DNA from: a virus
Direction: 5' to 3' (one strand)
Virus record (IMG/VR): IMGVR_UViG_3300009408_000001
Span: 124,001-188,000 of that record
DNA: 64,000 bases
The stretch's first letter is position 1. Every line of letters begins with the position of its first letter. Below are positions 26,194-34,553 of the stretch, one piece after another. A program made the translations under genes and the position numbers. The notes under the pieces are model-generated. The model was not told the origin of the DNA, made no database searches, and saw only the letters and a list, made by a program, of their open reading frames with translations.

Positions 26194-28158
26194 ATGGGTA
26201 GCGCAATTCAGTTAAAAGAGTACACCGTAGCCGATTTACTGGCTATCTCTCCAAGTGAGATTGAAGGGAAACTGCCACCGGTTCATATTGTTCGGTTTCC
26301 AGATAACACCCTCCTGTTATCTAGTCCACCTAGGACTAGAGTATCCAGGACATACTGGGAGTTATTCTGCCTATATCCCGGTGCGGTAATCGGCAGGGAG
26401 CATATGCTACCCGCTACGGTTTTTAAGAAGTCCAGTGATGTGGACCTGTTGCAGACTTTGTTCTGGGATGTCCGTGCGGGACACATGGCACTCCATCCAG
26501 ATGCAGAAGATCCTGTTTGGAGAATGGCAAAATCCGCATATGAGATCCAGAACACGATGTACAACATGTACGTCAGTGACCTGGGGAAGTATGGTTCATC
26601 CGTAGACTTGGATGCCCTTTCCGAGATCATGACACACCCACAGGTGGTTTCGGCACTCAAGGCAAATGATGACGGGGATATCGACCTTGACGAAACATAC
26701 CGTCGGATCATCTCGTTCATGCAATCTCCACTACCGGAGTTAAGAGACAACGGGATTGCTAGGTTATCTCGGTGTAACCTTTTGTCACTGGCACAGACGG
26801 TACAGATGGTAGGGCGTCGAGGTCAAGTATCTGCGGCAGATGGGAGAATCTATAAGTACCCTCTGAAGGGTAGTTTTGGAAATGGCCTAGGTGACCTGTA
26901 CTCTTACGCTACAGAATCCCGTTCTGCGTCGTTGTCACTGTACATGACCGATGGGCCACTCAAGGATACGGAGTACTTCAATAGACGCATGCAACTCGTG
27001 TGTGCTATTATACAGGGGATCAAACTCAAAGACTGTGGAGATACAAAGGGCATTCGGTATCAGGTAGGTGACTATGACATACCGACCCTGGAGGGACGTT
27101 ATCGTATCCTTGAAGACGGTACACATACTCGGATCAACATTGACGATGTACACCTCATCGGAAAAGAGATCCAGGTTCGAAGCATTACGACGTGTCGTTC
27201 TCCAGACCCAACACACAGCTGTAAAGTGTGCATGGGAGATATACATGTCACGATGCCTCCTCACACGAACTACGGTCACTTCCTGACGGTCTATGTGCTT
27301 TCTAAGTTATCCCAGCTTATTCTAAGTACGAAGCATGTTGTGACCAGTGCAGAGGCACTTACGTTAGTCCTTAGTAAGGACCTTCAAACGTGGTTCCGAC
27401 TGGACAAGTTGAACAAGTCACAGGTTCGGCTACAACGGGGGGTAGGGAACGTTATGATCCGCGTTCCAGCGGAAGGGGTATTCGGGAGAAACATTGTACT
27501 GCATCATAAAGGAGATGTCGGTACTTTATCTCCACCCCGGATAAGTTGTATCCCTTCTCTTAAGATCGCACAGATGGGACCATCGGGTACACGTACAGGA
27601 AACTGGATTGACGTGGATGTTTCAGTAGGCGGCATTGGCAGTGCCTTATCAACAGATGTACTGCGAGAGATGCACCTGAGTGGTTGGGAGAACGAAGATG
27701 GGGAACTGTTAATCCGGTTGCCTAACTTCGGCGGTAATTCCGTATTCATTACGCCTCGTCGGAATGACTCCATGATGGATTACGTGAAACGGTTCATGTA
27801 CTTCATCTTTGCTGGAGATCCTCGTGCCGGTAAGGGAGATAGTATCGCTAACTACGATACTCCAGATGCGGCAATCGCTGCTTTGCGTACCATCGTAGAT
27901 GAGCGTGTTCCAGAAGCATCCTTTGGTAACATAGAGGTGTTCATTCGTGCAGTAATGACGGTTGCAGGAAGACGTAACCTGAACTTACCCGTTGGAGGAG
28001 AGCCCTTCAAGTTCGTATCAGCACTGCATGTTCTATCAGGTAGGTCAACAAGTGCGGTTCTGGTTTACCAAGGACAACGCAAGGTACTAACCACACCGGG
28101 TTCACTCTTAAGGAAAGTGACTCAGGATCATCCGATCGACTGTATGTTCGGAGAATAG
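26194..28158 (+). CDS. multisubunit RNA polymerase beta' C-terminal fragment (first)
   Basis: 654 residues; ATG 26194 lies two bases after the beta stop. Seen: GRRGQVSAADGRIYKYPLKGSF followed by GLGDLYSYATESRSASLSLYMTD, the beta' trigger-loop and bridge region pattern. Next come a C-x8-C-x2-C cluster (C334, C343, C346) and KLSQLILSTKHVVTS, matching the C-terminal beta' 'GTQLTMRTFHxGG' segment. No NADFDGD is present; that lies at 13409. In phiKZ one beta' C fragment (gp80) belongs to the virion polymerase and one (gp74) to the non-virion enzyme; this is one of the two. Confidence 0.8.
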   Translation: MGSAIQLKEYTVADLLAISPSEIEGKLPPVHIVRFPDNTLLLSSPPRTRVSRTYWELFCLYPGAVIGREHMLPATVFKKSSDVDLLQTLFWDVRAGHMALHPDAEDPVWRMAKSAYEIQNTMYNMYVSDLGKYGSSVDLDALSEIMTHPQVVSALKANDDGDIDLDETYRRIISFMQSPLPELRDNGIARLSRCNLLSLAQTVQMVGRRGQVSAADGRIYKYPLKGSFGNGLGDLYSYATESRSASLSLYMTDGPLKDTEYFNRRMQLVCAIIQGIKLKDCGDTKGIRYQVGDYDIPTLEGRYRILEDGTHTRINIDDVHLIGKEIQVRSITTCRSPDPTHSCKVCMGDIHVTMPPHTNYGHFLTVYVLSKLSQLILSTKHVVTSAEALTLVLSKDLQTWFRLDKLNKSQVRLQRGVGNVMIRVPAEGVFGRNIVLHHKGDVGTLSPPRISCIPSLKIAQMGPSGTRTGNWIDVDVSVGGIGSALSTDVLREMHLSGWENEDGELLIRLPNFGGNSVFITPRRNDSMMDYVKRFMYFIFAGDPRAGKGDSIANYDTPDAAIAALRTIVDERVPEASFGNIEVFIRAVMTVAGRRNLNLPVGGEPFKFVSALHVLSGRSTSAVLVYQGQRKVLTTPGSLLRKVTQDHPIDCMFGE

Positions 28159-28163
28159 TAAAT

Positions 28164-28198
28164 GGCCGCTAACTTGCTAGTTAGCGGCTTTATTTTAT
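28164..28198 (+). terminator. intrinsic terminator
   Basis: GCCGCTAAC-TTGCTA-GTTAGCGGC stem then TTTATTTTA, directly after the beta' gene. Confidence 0.85.
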
Positions 28199-28223
28199 GT
28201 CATTAAACCAAACGGGAGGAGAC

Positions 28224-29747
28224 ATGGCTACATTTACGGTCGACAATTACAGCCATGGGTTTACCATTAAGGCATCGACAGGAACAGCACAGAAAGCATT
28301 ATTAGATTACTGTAAGGGACTGTCTACATTCGAGAAGAAATGGGACCCCCTCTCAATGCAACGCCGTACGTTCGTAAAGGACGTTTACGCAGCCGCATCC
28401 CCGTACCTACAGAACATCGGGTTCGTCAATGGGGATTGGAAAGCACTACGTAGCAAGTTATACAGCGCAGGGTTTACTGATGTGGATTTCACGCACCAGG
28501 TACACCGTGCATCAGACGGCGTACCCATTGAGGTGGAGCTACGAGATTGGGTCTCTCCACGTGAAGAACAAGTCCCAGTCGTAGAGTTCTTAACAAGACC
28601 ACAAGCCCCAACCTGTGTACTTCCCATGCGCACGGGTGGTGGTAAGACCATTTCCACGATCATGTCTATCGCTAAGGTAGGTAGACGCGCTTGTCTCTCG
28701 ATGGCCCGACAACACATCATCACATGGATGAAGTCAATCGAGGAGTTCACATTAACCGAGAAAGATGAGATCTTCTGGGCAGATGGACAACCTGGCTTAA
28801 CCAAGCTAATAAAACAAGCGAAAGCCGGAGAGTGTAACTACAAGTTCATCTTCATAACGGTGGGTACAATGCGGGGTTTCATAAAACGATACCTTGCAAC
28901 GGGCCACTTGATTGAGGGCGTAAGTCCACGTGACCTTATGTCCATCCTAGGGGTAGGTATCTTAGCGGTGGATGAATCCCACGAGAATGTACATGCCATG
29001 TGTATCGCTGCTATCCATACCCACGTAGCAAAGGTCATATACCTCTCTGCCACCATCGTAACTGACAATAAGTTCACAGAGGGCATCTACGATAAACTCT
29101 TCCCTCAGGACCTCAGGTTCAGTGGTGGACGAGAGAATGACCACGTTGAAGTATACCCTGTCTTTTATCGGCACTCTGCACCAAAGCAAGTTAAGTGCAA
29201 GGGTAAGATGGGATACAGTCACATCATGTATGAGGCATGGTTGTTGGAAGACGAACGTAGAATGACTGCGTACTACGATCTGGTAAATGCCATTGTTGGC
29301 GGTACCTTTATGAAGTCGTATAAGAAGGGACAGAAAGCCCTGTTGTTCTGTGCCACCATTGACTTCTGTAAAGAGATAGCACGTAGACTGGACCTAGACT
29401 ACCGTGACCAAGGGATTGTTGCTAAGTCCTATAACGGAACAGATGCATATTCTGTCTTGTATGATTCAGACATCGTTGTCTCTACAGTGGGGTCAGCAGG
29501 TACCGGGAAGGACATACCCAACATGATGGTTGCCGTATCGTGCATTGCCATTGGCTCCGTTCAAAAGAACCTGCAGATGTTGGGGCGACCCCGCCCACCA
29601 AAAGACTTTCCTGGGATTGACCCCCAGTATTTCTACTTGGTGGCGAGTGACATTAAACAACACCTGGATTATGACAAGCGTAAGCGCGCAGCCTTCACAG
29701 GCATGTGTCGGTTTGTCAAGCCACTTAACTCTAACAAGGTTATCTAA
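28224..29747 (+). CDS. SF2 DNA helicase, UvsW-like
   Basis: 507 residues; ATG 28224 preceded by GGAGGAGAC (the ATG at 28197 lies in the terminator). Motifs in order: an upstream LRDWVSPREEQ Q-type motif (106-116), Walker A MRTGGGKT (135-142), DESH (250-253), SAT (275-277), and a C-terminal NLQMLGRPRPP motif VI. This is the layout of T4 UvsW-like branch-migration helicases, which remodel recombination intermediates and remove R-loops. The N-terminal 100 residues are probably a DNA-binding domain. Single-gene unit between two terminators. Confidence 0.85.
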   Translation: MATFTVDNYSHGFTIKASTGTAQKALLDYCKGLSTFEKKWDPLSMQRRTFVKDVYAAASPYLQNIGFVNGDWKALRSKLYSAGFTDVDFTHQVHRASDGVPIEVELRDWVSPREEQVPVVEFLTRPQAPTCVLPMRTGGGKTISTIMSIAKVGRRACLSMARQHIITWMKSIEEFTLTEKDEIFWADGQPGLTKLIKQAKAGECNYKFIFITVGTMRGFIKRYLATGHLIEGVSPRDLMSILGVGILAVDESHENVHAMCIAAIHTHVAKVIYLSATIVTDNKFTEGIYDKLFPQDLRFSGGRENDHVEVYPVFYRHSAPKQVKCKGKMGYSHIMYEAWLLEDERRMTAYYDLVNAIVGGTFMKSYKKGQKALLFCATIDFCKEIARRLDLDYRDQGIVAKSYNGTDAYSVLYDSDIVVSTVGSAGTGKDIPNMMVAVSCIAIGSVQKNLQMLGRPRPPKDFPGIDPQYFYLVASDIKQHLDYDKRKRAAFTGMCRFVKPLNSNKVI

Positions 29748-29750
29748 TAT

Positions 29751-29781
29751 ACGCGTCCCTCTTTGGGGGCGTTTCTTTTTT
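29751..29781 (+). terminator. intrinsic terminator
   Basis: CGTCCC-TCTTT-GGGGGCG imperfect stem followed by TTTCTTTTTT, behind the helicase gene. Confidence 0.8.
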
Positions 29782-29803
29782 ACCTCAACCGGACACACCT
29801 AAC

Positions 29804-30928
29804 ATGTTAACCATCCTAGTCAAGTCATACGCAGATATCATTACCACCTGTTGGAAACTCACACCAGCGGGAATCTCTCCCAAGAGAAGACCGATCCGTT
29901 TGATTCCGTTCAAGCGAATCGAAACTGCAACTGAAGCACTGGCAATCGCGGATGCCATTCGTATTAACCAAGAGAACTTTGTGTTCTTCATGGCATTCCA
30001 TCAGTCCCCTGGCTTATACGACTTAGCAGCGTACGGTAATGTTCCACGGGTTAACCGGTTACTCGGTAACCATCTGCCTCTGACATTTGGAGTAGTAAGA
30101 GAACCCACGAACACGTTGTCCTTTTCTGATTCGGTGTTGGAATGTAAACAAGAGGACGCACGTCAGTTGGCCATTGTCAATGCGGTTGCGATCGGATATA
30201 AGGTACACGGGGATACAATTCTTTCTATGCGGGATAAGGAACTGGTGTTAAACAGCGAGGGTGCTGTCTCTGAAGGGTTCTTTGACCACTACCTATACCG
30301 AACTGTAGGTATGGACGATGCTGCGGGAGACACAGCCAGAGGAGCTGCAAGTGCGTACGAAGCGAGTATGAATGCCATTCTTGCGATACATCCGGAAGAC
30401 AAGGTATTCGGGAAGGATTCTAAAGTAGAAGACCCCACATCTGAACGAGTGTTACTGTTGAACGGGGAAGTAACGGAAGAAAAGGTAGCAACCCTCATCA
30501 AAACACTGTATGAACTAGACGCAGAGGAGGTTGTTACAACGGTACCCTTGTTCATAAACTCCCGATCTGGATCTTACACCGCAGCATTAGCACTGGCAGA
30601 AGCCATCGCCAGAATGCGTACACCGGTTAACACAATTGGAATTGGTGAAGTATACGGTCCAGCCGTGGTAGTCCTGGTATCCGGCAATGCCGAAGACAGA
30701 GGCGTAACCATGAACTGTGGACTTCGGTTGATTACCCCACCCATGTCAGCCTTTGTACCCGGGGACAGTACCCTGATTATGGCAAAGTTGGAATCAGATG
30801 CGTATATTCGTAGGTTGTCATCGTCACTGATGATTCCAATTGAACACGTTGAGGACATGTTAGCCAAGGTGACGTATCAGTCAGTTACAGATGCCGTTAC
30901 CCTTAACCTGGTAGACTATGTGATCTAA
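29804..30928 (+). CDS. ClpP-fold pseudoprotease
   Basis: 374 residues; ATG 29804. Residues about 214-374 read as a ClpP/crotonase-fold domain: ERVLLLNGEVTEEKVATLI, then LFINSRSGSYTAALALAEAI (ClpP IYLYINSPGG...), TIGIGEVYGPAVVVLVSGN (ClpP TICxGQAASMGAxLLxAG) and a C-terminal helix ending VTLNLVDYVI (ClpP AVEYGLIDEVI). The catalytic Ser is replaced by Gly (about 285), the His position by Thr (about 311) and the Asp position lacks an acid, so no peptidase activity is expected. The N-terminal 200 residues are extra. Possible roles: scaffold, assembly factor or decoy of host ClpP. Fold call fairly sure; role unknown. Confidence 0.65.
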   Translation: MLTILVKSYADIITTCWKLTPAGISPKRRPIRLIPFKRIETATEALAIADAIRINQENFVFFMAFHQSPGLYDLAAYGNVPRVNRLLGNHLPLTFGVVREPTNTLSFSDSVLECKQEDARQLAIVNAVAIGYKVHGDTILSMRDKELVLNSEGAVSEGFFDHYLYRTVGMDDAAGDTARGAASAYEASMNAILAIHPEDKVFGKDSKVEDPTSERVLLLNGEVTEEKVATLIKTLYELDAEEVVTTVPLFINSRSGSYTAALALAEAIARMRTPVNTIGIGEVYGPAVVVLVSGNAEDRGVTMNCGLRLITPPMSAFVPGDSTLIMAKLESDAYIRRLSSSLMIPIEHVEDMLAKVTYQSVTDAVTLNLVDYVI

Positions 30929-30971
30929 CGGCATAAAACGAGAGCCCAACAGGGCTCTCATCTATGCCGTT
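30926..30971 (+). terminator. bidirectional terminator, nested hairpin
   Basis: AACGGCATA...TATGCCGTT outer arms around GAGAGCCC-AACA-GGGCTCTC, between the convergent genes ending at 30928 and 30970. Confidence 0.8.
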
Positions 30972-31458
30972 ATTCCTTTGGAACTTCCAAGTCTTCAGAG
31001 AAACGACTTAACTCCTCTTCTAGCTCTTTCGCAGTGTAGGCACCCTTCTTAACCTTGAGCGCACATTCGGTGTGAAGTACTTCCCACACACAAGGCTCAA
31101 GGTCCAGGATTTCAACAATGCTCATGTTTAACGCCGCAGGCATATCCGCACGAATCGTACGTTCTATGAACTGGTTAGCCAAACTGTGCTTAGGCATCTG
31201 ACTAAACTCATTGTGAGTAGAACATGGGATAGGGTTGTCCCATGTAGGCCCCTTGTGAAGGCCCATGATGATGTTGAATCGTTTCCTAGCAACCATAGCG
31301 TTAGCAATGCCGTTGATATGAGGAGGCTGCCTTAACAGTCCTTCTTGCAATGCATCCCGCTGTTCCTTGGTAGGACGAAACTCCGGACTAAGTTCCGGAG
31401 TGTGGAGCGCTTCAAACTCTTGGGTCTTGGCGTTTACAAGTTTTACCGTTGTCCCCAT
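30970..31458 (-). CDS. hypothetical protein, probably the -1 frame extension of the upstream gene
   Basis: 162 residues if initiated at ATG 31458; a TTG at 31464 is the other internal start. Reading back in this frame, the sequence continues without a stop as VFFRPHGLEMGTTVK across the T8 run at 31477-31484 into the upstream gene. Fusion by a -1 shift would give a single protein of about 715 residues with a more natural joint than the short alternative tail of the upstream frame. Composition is helical and charged, with no recognised domain. It may be made only as the fusion, or independently as well. Confidence 0.6.
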   Translation of the reverse strand: MGTTVKLVNAKTQEFEALHTPELSPEFRPTKEQRDALQEGLLRQPPHINGIANAMVARKRFNIIMGLHKGPTWDNPIPCSTHNEFSQMPKHSLANQFIERTIRADMPAALNMSIVEILDLEPCVWEVLHTECALKVKKGAYTAKELEEELSRFSEDLEVPKE

Positions 31459-33128
31459 CTCCAACCCATGAGGACGAAAAAAAACCGGACCATGTTACAT
31501 GGGATCAACCCAACCAATGCTTCCTCGTCTTCAAGTTGACCCGAATGACAGCTGGGACATTCCCAGTTCTCTGTACCGGTCATAGTAACGATGCTGTCGT
31601 TGCGGAACTCAGAGACCTTGTCTTCCAACTGAGTTACGAAATCAGTATCGGTACTCAGTTCACTCAGTGCGCCAATGATTGTGTCCGTGTCCGTCACTTC
31701 CTTTGGTTCATCATCGTCTGGACTCTGTAAGTACTCAATTGAAGCAATGTTAACTGCCAGTGCAGTCAGTGCCATGTCTTCAGAGAACTGGTTGATGAAG
31801 GTAATGCGTTTGCGGCGGCGCACGGCTTCTTTCATATCCTCAATGCTGTTAAGTGCGTTGTCTGCCATTTCACGGATGTTAGTTTGCCATAGTTCAGCGA
31901 ACGACTCCGCTAGAGCAATGCTGGCACTGCGCAGGTAGATGGTAAAGTCAACATCGTCCACACTGACCTTAATGGTGCGTTTCTGGTTAGCCACCTTGTC
32001 CTGCATCTTTAGGATCTCTTCCACGGTACGCATTGTCTTGGGTTTACCCGTGAATTCACGTACCTCAGTAGACAACATGCTGGCATCTGTAACTGCCATC
32101 GCCTGGAACTGGAGTAAACTATCAATGTGGTTGGATACCCCATCTGCGTTCTTCTTAATGGGTGAGATATAGTCACATGTGGCGTGTGCGGTATTCTTAC
32201 AACGATGTACCGTTGGGTAACCGTTAGGGTAAATGGATTCCAGAGCAGCAGCTAACAAGTGTTGGATATCTGAGTCTTTCAAGATCCCTTTCAGAAGACC
32301 GACTTCACCAGGCATCCATTCGGATACGTTACACGCGGTTACATGTGAGAGAACTTCATCCACGATAGTCATGGTAATCGTAGAGTCAGTAGGGTCCATT
32401 GCCCAGCCGGAGGTTTCATACCCCATGGACACATTAGCGTTATGCATCAGGGTAGTCAGTGCCAACAGCTCTGAGTTTTTAAACCCACCCAGTGTGAGTG
32501 TAAAGCAACTGGCGTGCATTGTTGCCGTTACGGGAACACCCAGGCCAATCGCAGAGCGAATGGACTGAATACCTGCTGCACCTGTCATCTCCCGCTTACC
32601 ACGGTTGTGAGGTACACTGTGGTGGGTATAAAGACTGCCGTCAGGCGTATCCAACTTTTGTACGTACTCCGAATCTTCCCGGCGGTAGAAGGTAGAATAC
32701 GGGCGATCGTTACCAGGCCAGGTGGCAGAGTATGCACCACGATAATACTCAAGGAATGCTTGTACTTTACGTTCACTGTCCTCAAGTGTATCTTTATCGT
32801 TTTTTGGCCACGGCAGGGTAGCTCGGAAGTCACGTAACATCCGACGCCACTCTTTGTCATCCACATCTGTTCCTGGGATGGGTTTTACGGTGTTTCTCAG
32901 GCGGTAGTTCTCGGGGACAGCCTTCCGTGGAGATCGGAACTTCGGCATTTTAACGCGTGCGGTGTAGTGACCACGTGGATCTGGGTCACCTATGGAACTC
33001 GACTTCTTTTCTTCAACAGGAACTTCCACTTCTACAGGAGTAGGTTCCTCCTTTACTGCGGTCTGCTCCATAGTCGGTTTCTTTTCTTCCACTTTCTCTT
33101 CCTGTGGAGGGGTCGTATCGTTACTCAT
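31443..33128 (-). CDS. hypothetical protein with zinc-finger motif and T8 frameshift site
   Basis: 561 residues in frame 0; ATG 33128 overlaps the upstream gene by eight bases. N-terminal 45 residues are Glu/Pro/Lys-rich and disordered. The middle is globular; near the C-terminus a CPSCHSG element looks like half of a zinc ribbon. After CNMVR the gene meets CGG-TTT-TTT-TTC on the minus strand; frame 0 then ends soon with an odd tail (FVLMGWRWGQR). A -1 slip joins it to the next gene. Candidates: a programmed frameshift, or a homopolymer sequencing error. A tail or baseplate assembly role is possible but unproven. Confidence 0.7.
   Translation of the reverse strand: MSNDTTPPQEEKVEEKKPTMEQTAVKEEPTPVEVEVPVEEKKSSSIGDPDPRGHYTARVKMPKFRSPRKAVPENYRLRNTVKPIPGTDVDDKEWRRMLRDFRATLPWPKNDKDTLEDSERKVQAFLEYYRGAYSATWPGNDRPYSTFYRREDSEYVQKLDTPDGSLYTHHSVPHNRGKREMTGAAGIQSIRSAIGLGVPVTATMHASCFTLTLGGFKNSELLALTTLMHNANVSMGYETSGWAMDPTDSTITMTIVDEVLSHVTACNVSEWMPGEVGLLKGILKDSDIQHLLAAALESIYPNGYPTVHRCKNTAHATCDYISPIKKNADGVSNHIDSLLQFQAMAVTDASMLSTEVREFTGKPKTMRTVEEILKMQDKVANQKRTIKVSVDDVDFTIYLRSASIALAESFAELWQTNIREMADNALNSIEDMKEAVRRRKRITFINQFSEDMALTALAVNIASIEYLQSPDDDEPKEVTDTDTIIGALSELSTDTDFVTQLEDKVSEFRNDSIVTMTGTENWECPSCHSGQLEDEEALVGLIPCNMVRFFFVLMGWRWGQR
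31477..31484 (-). other. T8 slippery tract, candidate -1 frameshift site
   Basis: On the minus strand the run reads CGGTTTTTTTTCG. A slip of -1 within TTT-TTT shifts the upstream frame into the frame that continues to 30970. The two frames overlap only here, and the joint lies 13 codons before the internal ATG. Confidence 0.55.
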
Positions 33129-33612
33129 TGGTCTCTTCCTTTACGTCAGGTTCTGTAGAATTTGCTTCCTCTTCCTCAATCTGAGGAAGAGCATATGTTT
33201 GGGTCAGCTCAGCCATCAGGACAAGTCCGTTGGTGGAAAGCTCTTCATTGAAGCCGGATGACTCCAGATACAGTGCCAGATACTTCTCCATTTCTTTGGG
33301 TGGTACACGCCGTTCTGCGTGGGGACAACGGGAGCGGACAGACTCGATGGCAGCTTTTACTGCTACCAGGTCTGCTGCGTTAGCTGAAATTCGATTAGCG
33401 TCCTCAAGTGAGATCTTTGACTTGATGTCTGGGTGACTGGTAAATACCCGGAGTCCGGTTCCAATCTCTTTGAGAAGGTTACTTGCAACGTCCAGTTGTT
33501 CGGTTACGTCCCCCCATACGGGACGGTTGTTTAAATCCTTTTCCCGGTTAGCCTCTGTCTTTTTCTGGTTGGACTTTTTCTTAGGTGCGTTACTCTTCTT
33601 ACCTTTACTCAT
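33121..33612 (-). CDS. hypothetical protein, basic N-terminus and acidic C-terminus
   Basis: 163 residues from ATG 33612. The N-terminus is Lys/Asn-rich (KKSNAPKKKSNQKK), the middle helical, the C-terminus acidic (IEEEEANSTEPDVKEETNE). First gene of the minus-strand operon 33612-30970, overlapping the next gene by eight bases. AGAGCAACATG provides only a weak SD. The bipolar charge pattern suggests a scaffold or linker protein, but no family is recognised. Confidence 0.7.
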   Translation of the reverse strand: MSKGKKSNAPKKKSNQKKTEANREKDLNNRPVWGDVTEQLDVASNLLKEIGTGLRVFTSHPDIKSKISLEDANRISANAADLVAVKAAIESVRSRCPHAERRVPPKEMEKYLALYLESSGFNEELSTNGLVLMAELTQTYALPQIEEEEANSTEPDVKEETNE

Positions 33613-33630
33613 GTTGCTCTCCGTATGTGG

Positions 33631-33660
33631 TTGTTATATGTTTGTAACGGATCTTATAAT
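33631..33660 (+). promoter_or_regulatory. sigma70-like promoter candidate
   Basis: TTGTTA (33631-33636) and a perfect TATAAT (33655-33660) with 18-bp spacing, upstream of the plus gene at 33687. It differs from the CAYATTAC early boxes and could be read by host RNA polymerase; AT-rich chance occurrence is not excluded. Confidence 0.4.
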
Positions 33661-33686
33661 TTAATGTACCTAAAAAAGAGGTTATT

Positions 33687-34553
33687 ATGGATACCGAGTT
33701 TGATATACCACTCACGCTTTACGAAGCAAGTCAGTACGTTCCAGAAGAAAGACTGAAGGCGATTATGTCTATCGAAAATTCGTTCGGTAAAATGTCGTAT
33801 AGTAAACATGTCGACGCGGTGGAGTATGTGGGCCAGCAGGATGAACTACCTGGTGCGGCTAAACTTGGTATGTTACATGCTGCGTACCAGGAATACTCAG
33901 AAGCCTTGTTAGCGGAGTTCGGGATTAGTCTTACCGAATCAGTACCCCTTGCAACAATTGCAGCACTTCTCATTTGTTTGCATGAACTATCTTCCCCGTG
34001 GGTAGCGGAGTCCGTAACCGAGTTAGACATCACCGATTCCTCACCAGAAGAATACTTGGCGGCAGCCTGTGCCTCTCTGTCAGATATCCGCATGTTTGAC
34101 TACCTACATGCATTTGTGGATGTAGACAGTGCCTTAACAAACAAGATTAAAGGGTTAGCCGAGTCTCACGTGGAGTACCTGGATAAGGAAGACCAAGAGG
34201 AATTGGAAGAAAGTCGAGACGATGACGCGATTGCGGTATCCAAAGCCAGGGTTAAGAAAGTCATCGCAATGATGCCCGCAGTAGAGGCCAGTCCAGCATA
34301 CCGCCACATTACCACCTCTCGCGTTTTCCCATACGGTCTTACCTACGCACTGGCAAGTGTAGAGAAGTTCATTGAACCCCATCACCTGATCAGCCACATG
34401 GCAGAAGAGTACATGTTGATCTTCGCAGGATCAGACATTCCCAACAGTACCCCATGGAATGAAGTCCTCTCGGAGATTTTAGAGTACGTACCAGATGACT
34501 GGAGGATACCCTTTTCTGCCTTAGCGGTACAGTACTACGAGGAGATGACATGA
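33687..34553 (+). CDS. hypothetical protein preceding a beta' fragment
   Basis: 288 residues; ATG 33687 with AAAGAGGTTATT upstream. Strongly acidic and helical; an Asp/Glu-rich stretch (DKEDQEELEESRDDDAIAV) lies in the middle. Its stop overlaps the next start (ATGA), coupling it to the beta' C-terminal gene. In phiKZ, genes 71-73 precede gp74 and supply beta parts; this protein could be such a piece or an accessory subunit, but I see no beta motif. Confidence 0.7.
   Translation: MDTEFDIPLTLYEASQYVPEERLKAIMSIENSFGKMSYSKHVDAVEYVGQQDELPGAAKLGMLHAAYQEYSEALLAEFGISLTESVPLATIAALLICLHELSSPWVAESVTELDITDSSPEEYLAAACASLSDIRMFDYLHAFVDVDSALTNKIKGLAESHVEYLDKEDQEELEESRDDDAIAVSKARVKKVIAMMPAVEASPAYRHITTSRVFPYGLTYALASVEKFIEPHHLISHMAEEYMLIFAGSDIPNSTPWNEVLSEILEYVPDDWRIPFSALAVQYYEEMT

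Noticed and set aside
31938-32568. Several plus-strand frames opposite the large minus gene 31443-33128
   Set aside because: Fragmented antisense frames with Ser/Thr/Arg bias and no start signals; the minus gene is continuous and coupled to its neighbours.
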